Shown here: piece by piece, positions 16,804-25,714 of the stretch
Layout of the letters: the number at the start of each line of letters is the position of its first letter
How positions within the stretch are numbered: the first letter of the stretch is position 1
Origin: Saprospiraceae bacterium
GTDB taxonomy: Bacteria > Bacteroidota > Bacteroidia > Chitinophagales > Saprospiraceae
Reading direction: 5' to 3'
Assembly (NCBI GenBank): GCA_016714085.1
Contig: JADJNW010000003.1
Location: 62,001-126,000 of the forward strand
DNA: 64,000 bases
Notes under the pieces: model-generated
Seen by the model: the letters and a program-made list of their open reading frames with translations, nothing else
Database searches by the model: none
Told to the model about the DNA's origin: nothing
Program-made: the position numbers and the translations under genes

Positions 16804-19800
16804 ATGAAAAACTGGCTGATTTGCACTTCAATTGCTTTCTGCTATCTGTGTTTACCCCAGTTTTTATTGGCGCAAAATGCAATATTAACGAACCCGTCTG
16901 CTTGCGGATTGAACCTTCCTATCACAGATAATAACTGCCCCGAAGGCGGTGTGTTTTATCAACCCGATCGCTTTGCTATCAATGTAACAGGCTCGCCAAG
17001 TGCAGTTTTGGGTGTAAATTCTTATTTGAAAGAAGTGCGTTTGATTATTCAGCATCCCTGGTCTGGTGATCTTGATATTAGTTTGGTATCGCCAAGTGGA
17101 AAAACGGTGAAACTTTCTTTTGATAATGGCGGTGGCGATGACAATTACGGCAATCCTAATGCTATTGCTTGTGGGGCGCCTATGATTTTTTCGGTTGCAG
17201 CCTGTCAGTCTATTACGCAAGGGCAGGCGCCGTTTTTGGATGGAATTTATCAGCCGCAGGAAAGTTTCTTTTTATTCAACGATGGTGTCACAAATCCTAA
17301 TGGGCAATGGTTTTTGCAAATATGCGATGACGCAGCAGATGATACTGGAACGCTTGAATTTGTTGAGTTGGTATTTGAATCTACTTCTTGTCTGCCAGTT
17401 TCCAGTGTCAGCGTCTTGGGAGTTGATACTACCACGGTACGCCTGGACTGGACGCCCGATGGCTGCACGCCAATGGTAATAGAATATGGACCTCCCGGGT
17501 TTACCCCTGGAACAGATGAAAACCCTGGTCAAGGTCTGGTGGCTTTCGCCAATGCATGCGCACCGCACAATTTGCAAGGATTACAACCCGATACCGAATA
17601 CGAAATTTATATTCGTAGGCGCTGCCCGATCAGTTCGAGTTTTTCAGAAAATTCTTGTCCAGTCACCGTTCGCACTGGCTGCTTGCCACCACCACAAACG
17701 ATTGTAGAACGTTTTGATAGTTATTCGTCATGTGCCACTTCTTGTGGCGCCGTTTGCGATTTTCCTGGAATTTGGCGTAACGCATCAGGTGATGGCTTCG
17801 ATTGGTTGGTACATCAAGGAAGTACGCCAACGGCAGGGACTGGGCCGACTGGCGATGTAAATGGCGGCGGCAAATATGTCTATCTGGAAGCGTCAGGTGC
17901 GGCTTGTAATAATGGGAAAGAAGGATATTTACTGTCAAATTGTATCCGAATTGACAAACAAGGCTCAGATACTTGTCATTTATCTTTTAATTATCATATG
18001 TGGGGTACGAATATCGGCAAGCTTCGGTTGCAAGCTTCGATAGATGGCGGGGCTACCTGGTCAACGATGTGGGAAAGGACTGGTGATCAGGGCAATCAAT
18101 GGAACAAAGTTTACCTTTCTTTGAATCAATTCGCAGATGATGCGATCGTGCGCTTTCGTTTTGCAGGCATTGGTGGCAATGGGTCGAGAGGAGATATTGC
18201 TTTGGATAATATTGTATTTTTTGGTTCGGAAGATTTGGGCGCGCCAGATACACCGTTTTATGCAGATGCAGACGCTGATGGCTTTGGCGATCAAAATCAA
18301 TTTATTCTCAGTTGTTTAAATGATATTCCTTTCGGTTATACTTTAATTGGTGGCGATTGCAATGATAATGACCCGAATATTCATCCAAATGCTACCGAAA
18401 TTGCTTGCGATGGCATCGATAATAATTGCAACGGCAATGCCGATGAAAATGTACTGCCGCCGCCTGTAGTGACAAATGATACGATCTGTTCGGGTGGCGC
18501 GGCTGTAATTTGTGCAGTGCCCACTGCCGGGCGACCGATTTTTTGGTACACTTCTCTTGATGGTGCAGATGTAGTAGGAGCAGGCACTTGCTTTTTTCCG
18601 GAATTACCTTTAAATAATAGCCCTGTGCCTGTTGTGCATCGATTTTACGCTCAAGAAACTGATTTTATTTGTGGCTCAACCACGCGCTCTGAGGCTGTTA
18701 TTGTGGTGAATCCCAATCCAAATATTAGTCATAATTTTACACCAGAAGTTTGCCCTGGGGAACCATTTGATCTGGCTAGCCTAACGATTGAAGATGCCAA
18801 TTTTACTGGCGCGTTTATTACTTTTCACTCCGCTTCTCCAGCAAATGATACCAATCTTTTAGCATCTACGATGGTTAGTCCAACGGAGACGACTACTTAT
18901 TATTATTTAGCGACTACACCTGAGGGATGTAAAGATGAACAAAGTGTGTCCGTTTTTGCAAAACCTGCACCAAAATTGACTTTCGTACCTTCAAAAGCTT
19001 TTTCCTTGTGCCTGGAAAGCACTGAGCGCATGATTGTTAATGCTTCGGGAGGCGGTGGTAATTACACTTATCTTTGGAGTACCGGTGAAAATGATACTGA
19101 TATTATAATAAATGCTGGAAATATAGCTGGCGCTGTTAATAAATACTCGATTACGGTGACCGATGCTGGTGAATGTGTAACAACTGACAGCGTAGAAGTC
19201 ACTTCGACGAATAGCATTGATTCTGTGCGGGTTTCTACGGCCAATGCAACTACTTGCACTGGCAATAATGGAAGCATCACTGTCACACCGCTCGCCGGAC
19301 AAAGCCCATTTCGTTATGAATGGAGCAGCACCAATGGTGCATCGGGCAGTATTGATGGGATTCTGGGAGCTTATACAATTAGTAATTTGCCGCAAGGCGC
19401 TTATCGTATTACAATTACTGATAACTCGGAGCAAGCTTGCGAGTTTTTTCTAAGGCAAGTGTTTGTTAACGGCCCGGCGGCTATCGTTCGTACTCCCAAT
19501 ATAAGAGATGTAAGTTGTGCAGGTGCTTCTGATGGTAGCATTACATTGAATGTAACCGGCGTTAACCCTCAGTATTTGTGGAGTACAGGTGCTACGACTT
19601 CGGCTATTCAAAATATTCCCGGAGGGGTCTATGCTGTTACCATTACCGATGGCGCTTGCGAAACCATATTGGAAGGTCTGGAAGTCCAGGAACCAGAGGC
19701 TTTAACGATTGTAGAAAAACTCACTGCGCCTTCTTGCTCCAATGCTACCGACGGGATGATTGAACTAAGCATTTTTGGAGGCAAAAAAGCATATAATTTT

Positions 19801-22752
19801 TTATGGAATACGGGTTCTCGTCGGGAGGATTTAGATAATTTGAATGCCGGGGTTTATCATCTTACTTTAACAGATGCTAATAATTGTCAATTGACTGAAA
19901 CGATTGATTTACAAGCACCTTCACCATTAATGATTAATATAGATTCTTTAAGTAATATTACATGTTTTGATAATAGTGATGGTTTTGTCAAAGTCATAGC
20001 AAATGGCGGTACGCCTCCATATCGTTATTTTTGGAATACTGGAAGTATTGCTCCCGTATTAGCAAATTTAAAAGCAGGTAATTATAGCGTTACGGTCACA
20101 GATTTTAAGGGCTGCCAACAAGTTTTGAATGTCCCAATCACACAACCCGATCTCTTACGATTGAGTATTGCTAATCAAGTTGCGCCTCAATGTACTGGCG
20201 ATAATACAGGTATGTTAGAAGCCGCAGCTAGCGGGGGCACTGCACCTTATACTTTTGTATGGAATACGGGCACCATAGGAAGTACCATATCAAATCTTGA
20301 AGTAGGAACTTACACTGTCACCTTGACCGATGCAAATGGTTGTTTTGGAGACTCTTTAGAAATTGATCTTAACGCAGCATCTCCGATTGCTGTGGCTATC
20401 AATATTATTCAACCTGAATGTATTGGTCGTAGTGATGGTTCTATTAATTTGCAACCCACTGGTAATGCTCCTTTTGCTTATACCTGGAGTCGGGGCGATG
20501 TGACGCAAAATCTTAGTAATGTTGGAGTTGGGATGTACGCTGTTACCGTTGAAGACGCGGAAGGCTGTCTATTTGATACGAGTATTGTAGTGAATGCGCC
20601 ACAGGTTTTTGATCTGAATATTACCCCTTTTCAACCGAGTTGTTTTCAAAGTACCGATGGCGCTATTGAAGTCAATTTCTTTAGTGCAGGTACGCCGCCT
20701 GTGTTTTACAATTGGAGCAATGGCAGTACCACTCAAGACCTGATGGATCTGAGTACGGGCGATTATGTCTTGTCATTAAGCGATTCTCGAGGTTGCATAT
20801 TTGTGTCAGACACAATTAAAATTGTGAATCCTGAGCCTTTGGATTTAAAAGTGGAAGCCTTTGGACAAATCACTTGCGCTGGCGATTCCACTGGATTTAT
20901 TGAAGTGGCAGTAGAAGGTGGTACTGCACCTTATGATTACGATTGGGTAGGAACAGGCGAGACACCGGACGATATTTTTAACCTTTCAGCTGGCGATTAC
21001 CGCTTGGTTGTTTTGGATGCCAATCAATGCCCGATTGATACGACTTTTCGACTCATAGAACCCGCTGAACTTATCACCGAAATTATCATCGAGACGAGCG
21101 ACGAATGCGATGAAGCTTTTTCCAATGAAATACGAGCCGTCACCAAAGGTGGGCGTGCGCCGTATGAATATATTTGGAGCACGGGCGCGACTGATTCGGT
21201 CGTGACGAATCTTCCTCCTGGCGAATATGAATTGCTGGTGCGCGATGCCAATGCCTGTACGGAATTGATTCCTTCTATCAAATTGCGCGATGCGGGTAAA
21301 GCTTTGACTATTGATACTTTTTTTGTGAAAGATATTACTTGTTTTGGTGCGGATGATGGCGAAATGACAGTGAGGATTTCGGGAGGTACAGCACCTTTCA
21401 TTTTTCATTTTAGTAATAATGAAATTATTACAAACAATTTGCGGGAAGCGACTATCACAGGCTTGCCTCAAGATTCGGATTATAGCGTGACGATTACAGA
21501 TGTGGGCAGTGGATGTGTCGTCGTCACACCCAAAAAAGCCATTACGCAACCGACACAACTTTCTTTTATTTTTGATAAAACCAATGAACCCAACTGTTTT
21601 AGCAGTGCTGATGGAGCAATTTTTGCGTCCACTTATGGCGGGGCGCAGCCTTATGCTTGCCAGTGGGTGAACCAAAATGGCACACAAGTAGGAACGAAAG
21701 AGGATTTGACAGGTGTGCCAAATGGAACTTACACTGGCTATGTCACAGATTCGAGGGGATGTCAGGATACCATTTGGCAGCGACAGGTCGTAAACAATAA
21801 TGAATTGATTCGATTTGCTCAACCTCCAAGTGTTTTGGACGCGAGTTGTCGAAATAGCACGAATGGCGCAATTAATGTCACGATTCAGGGTGGCGCGCCG
21901 CCGTATCAATATCGTTGGAGCAATAATCGTATAACAGAAGATGTTTCCAATGTGGCTGCGGGGGCCTATACGCTTACAGTAACTGATGCCGATACTTGTC
22001 GTGTGATCTTCCCACCCATTATTGTGGATCAGCCCGATTCTGATATTACAATTATTGGTAAACCGAATAATATTTTGTGTTATGGTGATACGACTGGTTC
22101 CATTGAGGTACAGGTCAGCGGGGGTACAGGGCCTTACGAATACGTCTGGGAATATCGGGGTAGCTTGTTTCTCGAAGACACGTCCAATTTATCGGGAGTC
22201 AGAGCCGGCATTTATAAACTTTCGGTGCGAGATGCAAATCAATGCTTTAAAACGGCTACTTTTGAAATAACCGAACCACCTCAATTACAACTGGATATGA
22301 CTTTTGAAGAAGGAAACATTGCTTCGGCAATTGCAAGCGGAGGCGTCCCTGATTATACTTATCTTTGGAATACAGGTGAAACGACACAGCAAATTCTTAT
22401 ACCCCAAAGTGGGGATTATAGCGTGACTGTGACGGATAATAATAATTGCATTATTGCAGAAGATGCTACGTTAGTAGGTGATAATGAGACGATTGGTTTT
22501 TATCAAGTCAAGATTTATCCTAATCCAAGTACTGGCGAAGTATGGATGGAAGTGGACTTACCAGAAGCCTTAGATATAAAATTGGAAGTGTGGAATGCTT
22601 TAGGCCAACGCGTGATGCAACAACAAGCAGGCTCAATACAACAAACTAAATTATTGATCGATTTGAAAAATCAACCCTCTGGTCTCTATTGGCTAAATGC
22701 TTATGCCAATGGTCGGAGCATCTATTCGGAAAAATTGATTTTAGAAAAATAG
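16804..22752 (+). CDS. giant SprB-repeat surface protein with T9SS sorting domain
   Basis: 1,982 residues from ATG 16804, the start that yields a signal peptide (MKNWLICTSIAFCYLCLPQF, cleavage after LAQ). Domains in order: proprotein convertase P-like domain (about 30-185), fibronectin type III (about 205-295), a MAM-like jelly roll (about 300-490), a MopE-like metal-binding motif (GDCNDNDPNIHPNATEIACD), an Ig-like segment (about 550-690), then about 15 SprB-type repeats (about 740-1890) each with a YxWSTG or YxWNTG core and a YxVTVTDxxGC strand, and a T9SS type A sorting domain (VKIYPNPSTGEVWMEVDLP). SprB repeats belong to gliding-motility and adhesion proteins of Bacteroidota; this protein is expected on the cell surface as an adhesin. 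One continuous frame, no lesion. Confidence 0.92.
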   Translation: MKNWLICTSIAFCYLCLPQFLLAQNAILTNPSACGLNLPITDNNCPEGGVFYQPDRFAINVTGSPSAVLGVNSYLKEVRLIIQHPWSGDLDISLVSPSGKTVKLSFDNGGGDDNYGNPNAIACGAPMIFSVAACQSITQGQAPFLDGIYQPQESFFLFNDGVTNPNGQWFLQICDDAADDTGTLEFVELVFESTSCLPVSSVSVLGVDTTTVRLDWTPDGCTPMVIEYGPPGFTPGTDENPGQGLVAFANACAPHNLQGLQPDTEYEIYIRRRCPISSSFSENSCPVTVRTGCLPPPQTIVERFDSYSSCATSCGAVCDFPGIWRNASGDGFDWLVHQGSTPTAGTGPTGDVNGGGKYVYLEASGAACNNGKEGYLLSNCIRIDKQGSDTCHLSFNYHMWGTNIGKLRLQASIDGGATWSTMWERTGDQGNQWNKVYLSLNQFADDAIVRFRFAGIGGNGSRGDIALDNIVFFGSEDLGAPDTPFYADADADGFGDQNQFILSCLNDIPFGYTLIGGDCNDNDPNIHPNATEIACDGIDNNCNGNADENVLPPPVVTNDTICSGGAAVICAVPTAGRPIFWYTSLDGADVVGAGTCFFPELPLNNSPVPVVHRFYAQETDFICGSTTRSEAVIVVNPNPNISHNFTPEVCPGEPFDLASLTIEDANFTGAFITFHSASPANDTNLLASTMVSPTETTTYYYLATTPEGCKDEQSVSVFAKPAPKLTFVPSKAFSLCLESTERMIVNASGGGGNYTYLWSTGENDTDIIINAGNIAGAVNKYSITVTDAGECVTTDSVEVTSTNSIDSVRVSTANATTCTGNNGSITVTPLAGQSPFRYEWSSTNGASGSIDGILGAYTISNLPQGAYRITITDNSEQACEFFLRQVFVNGPAAIVRTPNIRDVSCAGASDGSITLNVTGVNPQYLWSTGATTSAIQNIPGGVYAVTITDGACETILEGLEVQEPEALTIVEKLTAPSCSNATDGMIELSIFGGKKAYNFLWNTGSRREDLDNLNAGVYHLTLTDANNCQLTETIDLQAPSPLMINIDSLSNITCFDNSDGFVKVIANGGTPPYRYFWNTGSIAPVLANLKAGNYSVTVTDFKGCQQVLNVPITQPDLLRLSIANQVAPQCTGDNTGMLEAAASGGTAPYTFVWNTGTIGSTISNLEVGTYTVTLTDANGCFGDSLEIDLNAASPIAVAINIIQPECIGRSDGSINLQPTGNAPFAYTWSRGDVTQNLSNVGVGMYAVTVEDAEGCLFDTSIVVNAPQVFDLNITPFQPSCFQSTDGAIEVNFFSAGTPPVFYNWSNGSTTQDLMDLSTGDYVLSLSDSRGCIFVSDTIKIVNPEPLDLKVEAFGQITCAGDSTGFIEVAVEGGTAPYDYDWVGTGETPDDIFNLSAGDYRLVVLDANQCPIDTTFRLIEPAELITEIIIETSDECDEAFSNEIRAVTKGGRAPYEYIWSTGATDSVVTNLPPGEYELLVRDANACTELIPSIKLRDAGKALTIDTFFVKDITCFGADDGEMTVRISGGTAPFIFHFSNNEIITNNLREATITGLPQDSDYSVTITDVGSGCVVVTPKKAITQPTQLSFIFDKTNEPNCFSSADGAIFASTYGGAQPYACQWVNQNGTQVGTKEDLTGVPNGTYTGYVTDSRGCQDTIWQRQVVNNNELIRFAQPPSVLDASCRNSTNGAINVTIQGGAPPYQYRWSNNRITEDVSNVAAGAYTLTVTDADTCRVIFPPIIVDQPDSDITIIGKPNNILCYGDTTGSIEVQVSGGTGPYEYVWEYRGSLFLEDTSNLSGVRAGIYKLSVRDANQCFKTATFEITEPPQLQLDMTFEEGNIASAIASGGVPDYTYLWNTGETTQQILIPQSGDYSVTVTDNNNCIIAEDATLVGDNETIGFYQVKIYPNPSTGEVWMEVDLPEALDIKLEVWNALGQRVMQQQAGSIQQTKLLIDLKNQPSGLYWLNAYANGRSIYSEKLILEK

Positions 22753-22755
22753 CGA

Positions 22756-23358
22756 TCAGACCTTCGGCAATTCACCTTTCTTAGCCGCTTTTTTCAGGTT
22801 TTTATCTGCAAAAATAATAATCTCTACCCTGCGATTTTGCTGGCGCCCCTCCAATGTATTGTTATCAGCGACAGGATCGCTTTCGCCAAAACCAATCACC
22901 GCGCAGCGACTGCTTGACACGCCTTGCCGAACCAATTGATTATAAACAGATTTAGCGCGATTTTCGGAAAGCGTCATATTGTAATCCTCTGTTCCTCGAT
23001 CATCGGTATGCCCTTCAATAACGATTTCTGTATCATCATATTTATCAAAGATTTTTGTCAATTTGACCAGATTATCCCGAATTTCATTGCGCAATTGATA
23101 AGAACCGACATCAAACAACAAACCGGAATCAAAAGTAAGGACAATACTTTCGGCAACACGGGCCACGCTCACGCCTTCCAGATTTTCTTGCATTTCCTGC
23201 GCTTGTTGGTCCATGTATTGGTTGATCAATGCTCCGGCTTCACCTCCAATTTCTAATTCTGTAGGATTGGTCTTTGAAAGACGATTAGAATTACAGGCAT
23301 TATTTAATAAAAATAGCACGGTAAAAGAGGCGCTAAACAGTAGTAAACGTTTTTTCAT
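22756..23358 (-). CDS. OmpA family peptidoglycan-binding lipoprotein
   Basis: 200 residues from ATG 23358, which gives a lipoprotein signal (MKKRLLLFSASFTVLFLLNNAC, Cys about residue 22); the frame is open further upstream but without a better signal. The C-terminal OmpA-like domain (about 85-190) has the family core IEGHTDDRGTEDYNMTLSENR and VIGFGESDPVADN, ending with QQNRRVEI, which grips peptidoglycan. It ends 3 nt from the convergent end of the giant adhesin gene. Likely an outer-membrane lipoprotein tethering the envelope. Confidence 0.9.
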   Translation of the reverse strand: MKKRLLLFSASFTVLFLLNNACNSNRLSKTNPTELEIGGEAGALINQYMDQQAQEMQENLEGVSVARVAESIVLTFDSGLLFDVGSYQLRNEIRDNLVKLTKIFDKYDDTEIVIEGHTDDRGTEDYNMTLSENRAKSVYNQLVRQGVSSSRCAVIGFGESDPVADNNTLEGRQQNRRVEIIIFADKNLKKAAKKGELPKV

Positions 23359-23391
23359 TTTGCTTTTAAATAATTGTTCGCAGCAAAGTTT

Positions 23392-23421
23392 AAAAAAAAC
23401 GCCCATTCTTCCGATGGGCGT
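23392..23421 (-). terminator. rho-independent terminator between the two OmpA genes
   Basis: ACGCCCAT (23399-23406) pairs with ATGGGCGT (23414-23421); reading the minus strand, the stem is followed by eight T residues. It ends the gene stopping at 23469 and separates it from the OmpA lipoprotein gene. Confidence 0.88.
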
Positions 23422-23468
23422 AATGCTAAAATATCCTTAAAATTATTCAGATTTGATAGGAATGAAGG

Positions 23469-25454
23469 CTATTCAATGATCTTGAATGTGGTGCGCCGAT
23501 TTTGTTGATGCTCTTCTTCAGAACAACGCGTACAAATACAGCTGACTTCCGGCTGGGTTTCGCCATAACCTTTAGCTACAAGACGGCTGGCATCGATACC
23601 TTTTGAAATCAAATAATCCACTGCTGATTGGGCGCGTCTTTGCGAAAGCGTTTCATTGTAGGTATCACTGGCGCGGCAGTCAGTATGCGAAGATAACTGA
23701 ATGCGGATTTGGGGATTGAGACCCAAACTTTCAGCTAAGGCATCAAGTGTAGGTTTGGCATCATCCCTAATATCCCATTTATCCAAGTCATAATAAATAT
23801 TTTCTAAACGTATTTCTTTGTCAAGCAATATTTTATCTAATACGATTTCTACTTCAAAGTGTTGCACAGGATTGTTCGGATCTTTACCGATGCCTTTTGT
23901 TGTGAATTTTGCGATATTATTCAGATAGTTCTCCTTGGAAGCCAGGAAGTTATAATCTAAATTTTCATTTAATTCGATTGTGACAGGTTCCTCGCCCGCA
24001 GTCGAGAATGTTTTCGTTTCTTTGCCAACTTGCATTTCTATTTTTGCTTCCGGCAAAGGCTTTCTGCCTAACACTCGGCTGTTGGGATTGCTGGGGTCTT
24101 CATAAATTTTTTCTAATACATACACATCCAAAATCATTTTGGCTTCTACCTGTTTAGGTTGTTCTGGTATTTGCACGACTGGCTTTGGCGGCGGAATAAT
24201 TTTCTCAAACTGGTAAATATCATCATTGCCGAGTCCATCCATCCGCGTGGAAGTAAAATAGCCGATTTGTAATATTTCATTAGATGTTTTAGCTTGATAA
24301 TCAACGACAAAACCAAAATCATCGCCACCAGAATTGATCGGCGGTTTCAAGTTGAAAGGCGGCGCCCAGTTGCCGTTACCCATTTTGTAGGTGCGAAAAA
24401 TGTCCAAGCCACCCATGCCAGGATGGAAGTCAGAAGAGAAATATAAGGTATCGCCATCGATATAAGGAAATTTCTCATTGCCAATGGTATTGATGCTGCG
24501 GCTCAGAATCTTGGGTTCACCCCATCCTTCGAGGCTGCGTTCTGACACGTAAATATCGTACCCGCCCCATCCATCAAGGCTATTGCAAGCAAAATATAAT
24601 TCTTTGCCATCTGCAGAAATGCTTGGATGCCCATAATTGATATTGGGTTGTACAAAATCCAGCACACGCGGAGCTGACCATGTACCGTTTTGCCATTCAC
24701 TGACCATAATTTTGCAAAAAGCATCTTCTCTTTTACCGCCAAAACAACGCGTAAAATACATTTCTGTAAAAGCCTTATTAAAGACAGCAGTTCCTTCGTT
24801 ATTCTCTGTATTTAGTTGTAAATCAAATGGTTTTACATTATTAGAACTTAGATCTACCAAAAATAAATCCGAGAATTTATTGCCTGTCCAATTATACACT
24901 TCTTCGCCCGTGCTGGTGCTGCGATCAGAAGTGAATACTAAATTATTATCTTTATATAATACAGGGGCATAATCAGCGTCTTTTGTATTAAATTCCATCA
25001 AATCCACGCGATATTCTGCATATTGCAATGCGTCTTTCCAGCCTTGAGCTATTTCACAAGCATTGATCTCTCGTCGATATTCATAAGGACTGCCAATTTC
25101 GATACCCAATTCTTTGAATGCCTGCATGGCCTCTTTGTACTGCTCGCCACGCTTGAGCGCGTAAGCTTTTTCCTTGAGCGCATCTACGCCTGCTTGATTG
25201 TCATAAGCAATTTGATACCAGCGGATGGACTCTTCACTTTTATTTAATTCTTTATATGATTCACCGATTAAAAGCGCCAGCTTGCCACGTTCTACGCGGG
25301 TTTTGGCTTTATCGTATTCTTTTTGCAGCATTTTTACTGCTACCGAATATTGCTTCTGCTCGAAAGCGGTTTTGCCATCGCGGATTTTCTGTGTGTAGGT
25401 ACAAGATGCAATCAACACACCAATCAGTAAAAGGGGTAAGAAAAATCGCCTCAT
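23469..25454 (-). CDS. PorE-like TPR/PD40/OmpA lipoprotein
   Basis: 661 residues with lipobox (LLLIGVLIASC, Cys 18). Order: TPR-like helices (about 25-130, AFEQKQYSVAVKMLQKEYDKA), a WD40-like PD40 propeller (about 150-400, with YGHPSISADGKELYFACNS and GYDIYVSER), a carboxypeptidase-regulatory-like beta sandwich (about 430-530), and an OmpA domain (about 545-661, LSSHTDCRASDTYNETLSQRR, ending QQNRRTTFKIIE). This four-part order is that of PorE, a peptidoglycan-bound component linked to type IX secretion, but Bacteroidota encode several paralogues with the same order, so I leave the symbol open. Its place beside two T9SS cargo proteins supports an envelope or secretion role. Confidence 0.88.
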   Translation of the reverse strand: MRRFFLPLLLIGVLIASCTYTQKIRDGKTAFEQKQYSVAVKMLQKEYDKAKTRVERGKLALLIGESYKELNKSEESIRWYQIAYDNQAGVDALKEKAYALKRGEQYKEAMQAFKELGIEIGSPYEYRREINACEIAQGWKDALQYAEYRVDLMEFNTKDADYAPVLYKDNNLVFTSDRSTSTGEEVYNWTGNKFSDLFLVDLSSNNVKPFDLQLNTENNEGTAVFNKAFTEMYFTRCFGGKREDAFCKIMVSEWQNGTWSAPRVLDFVQPNINYGHPSISADGKELYFACNSLDGWGGYDIYVSERSLEGWGEPKILSRSINTIGNEKFPYIDGDTLYFSSDFHPGMGGLDIFRTYKMGNGNWAPPFNLKPPINSGGDDFGFVVDYQAKTSNEILQIGYFTSTRMDGLGNDDIYQFEKIIPPPKPVVQIPEQPKQVEAKMILDVYVLEKIYEDPSNPNSRVLGRKPLPEAKIEMQVGKETKTFSTAGEEPVTIELNENLDYNFLASKENYLNNIAKFTTKGIGKDPNNPVQHFEVEIVLDKILLDKEIRLENIYYDLDKWDIRDDAKPTLDALAESLGLNPQIRIQLSSHTDCRASDTYNETLSQRRAQSAVDYLISKGIDASRLVAKGYGETQPEVSCICTRCSEEEHQQNRRTTFKIIE

Positions 25455-25652
25455 AGGATGTCACTTTTTAAATCTGAATGAATAGAAAACGTAGTCGGGA
25501 AATAGTTTGTTGCAAAGCAAAAAAAGCACTTTTATGGAAATGCCCAAATAAATCTATGTAAATCAGATTATTTCGCAAAGGAAATTCATATTGCATTCAG
25601 CCAATAGCAGACAATTGGTCGAGGTTTTCTTTTAAGAACAGAAATCATATAA

Positions 25653-25686
25653 ATAAAAAAGGCTGTCGCTCTCTCTGCGACAACCT
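25653..25686 (-). terminator. rho-independent terminator of the cohesin/dockerin-like gene
   Basis: AGGCTGTCGC (25660-25669) pairs with GCGACAACCT (25677-25686) with one G-U wobble; the minus strand then runs into six T residues. It lies 29 nt after the stop codon at 25715. Confidence 0.85.
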
Positions 25687-25714
25687 CTGTGCCTACTGTT
25701 TGGGATAATGAAAA

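Noticed and set aside
20986..21909. 307-codon minus-strand frame inside the giant adhesin gene
   Set aside because: Shadow of SprB repeats; no start signals, Arg/Ile-rich nonsense composition.
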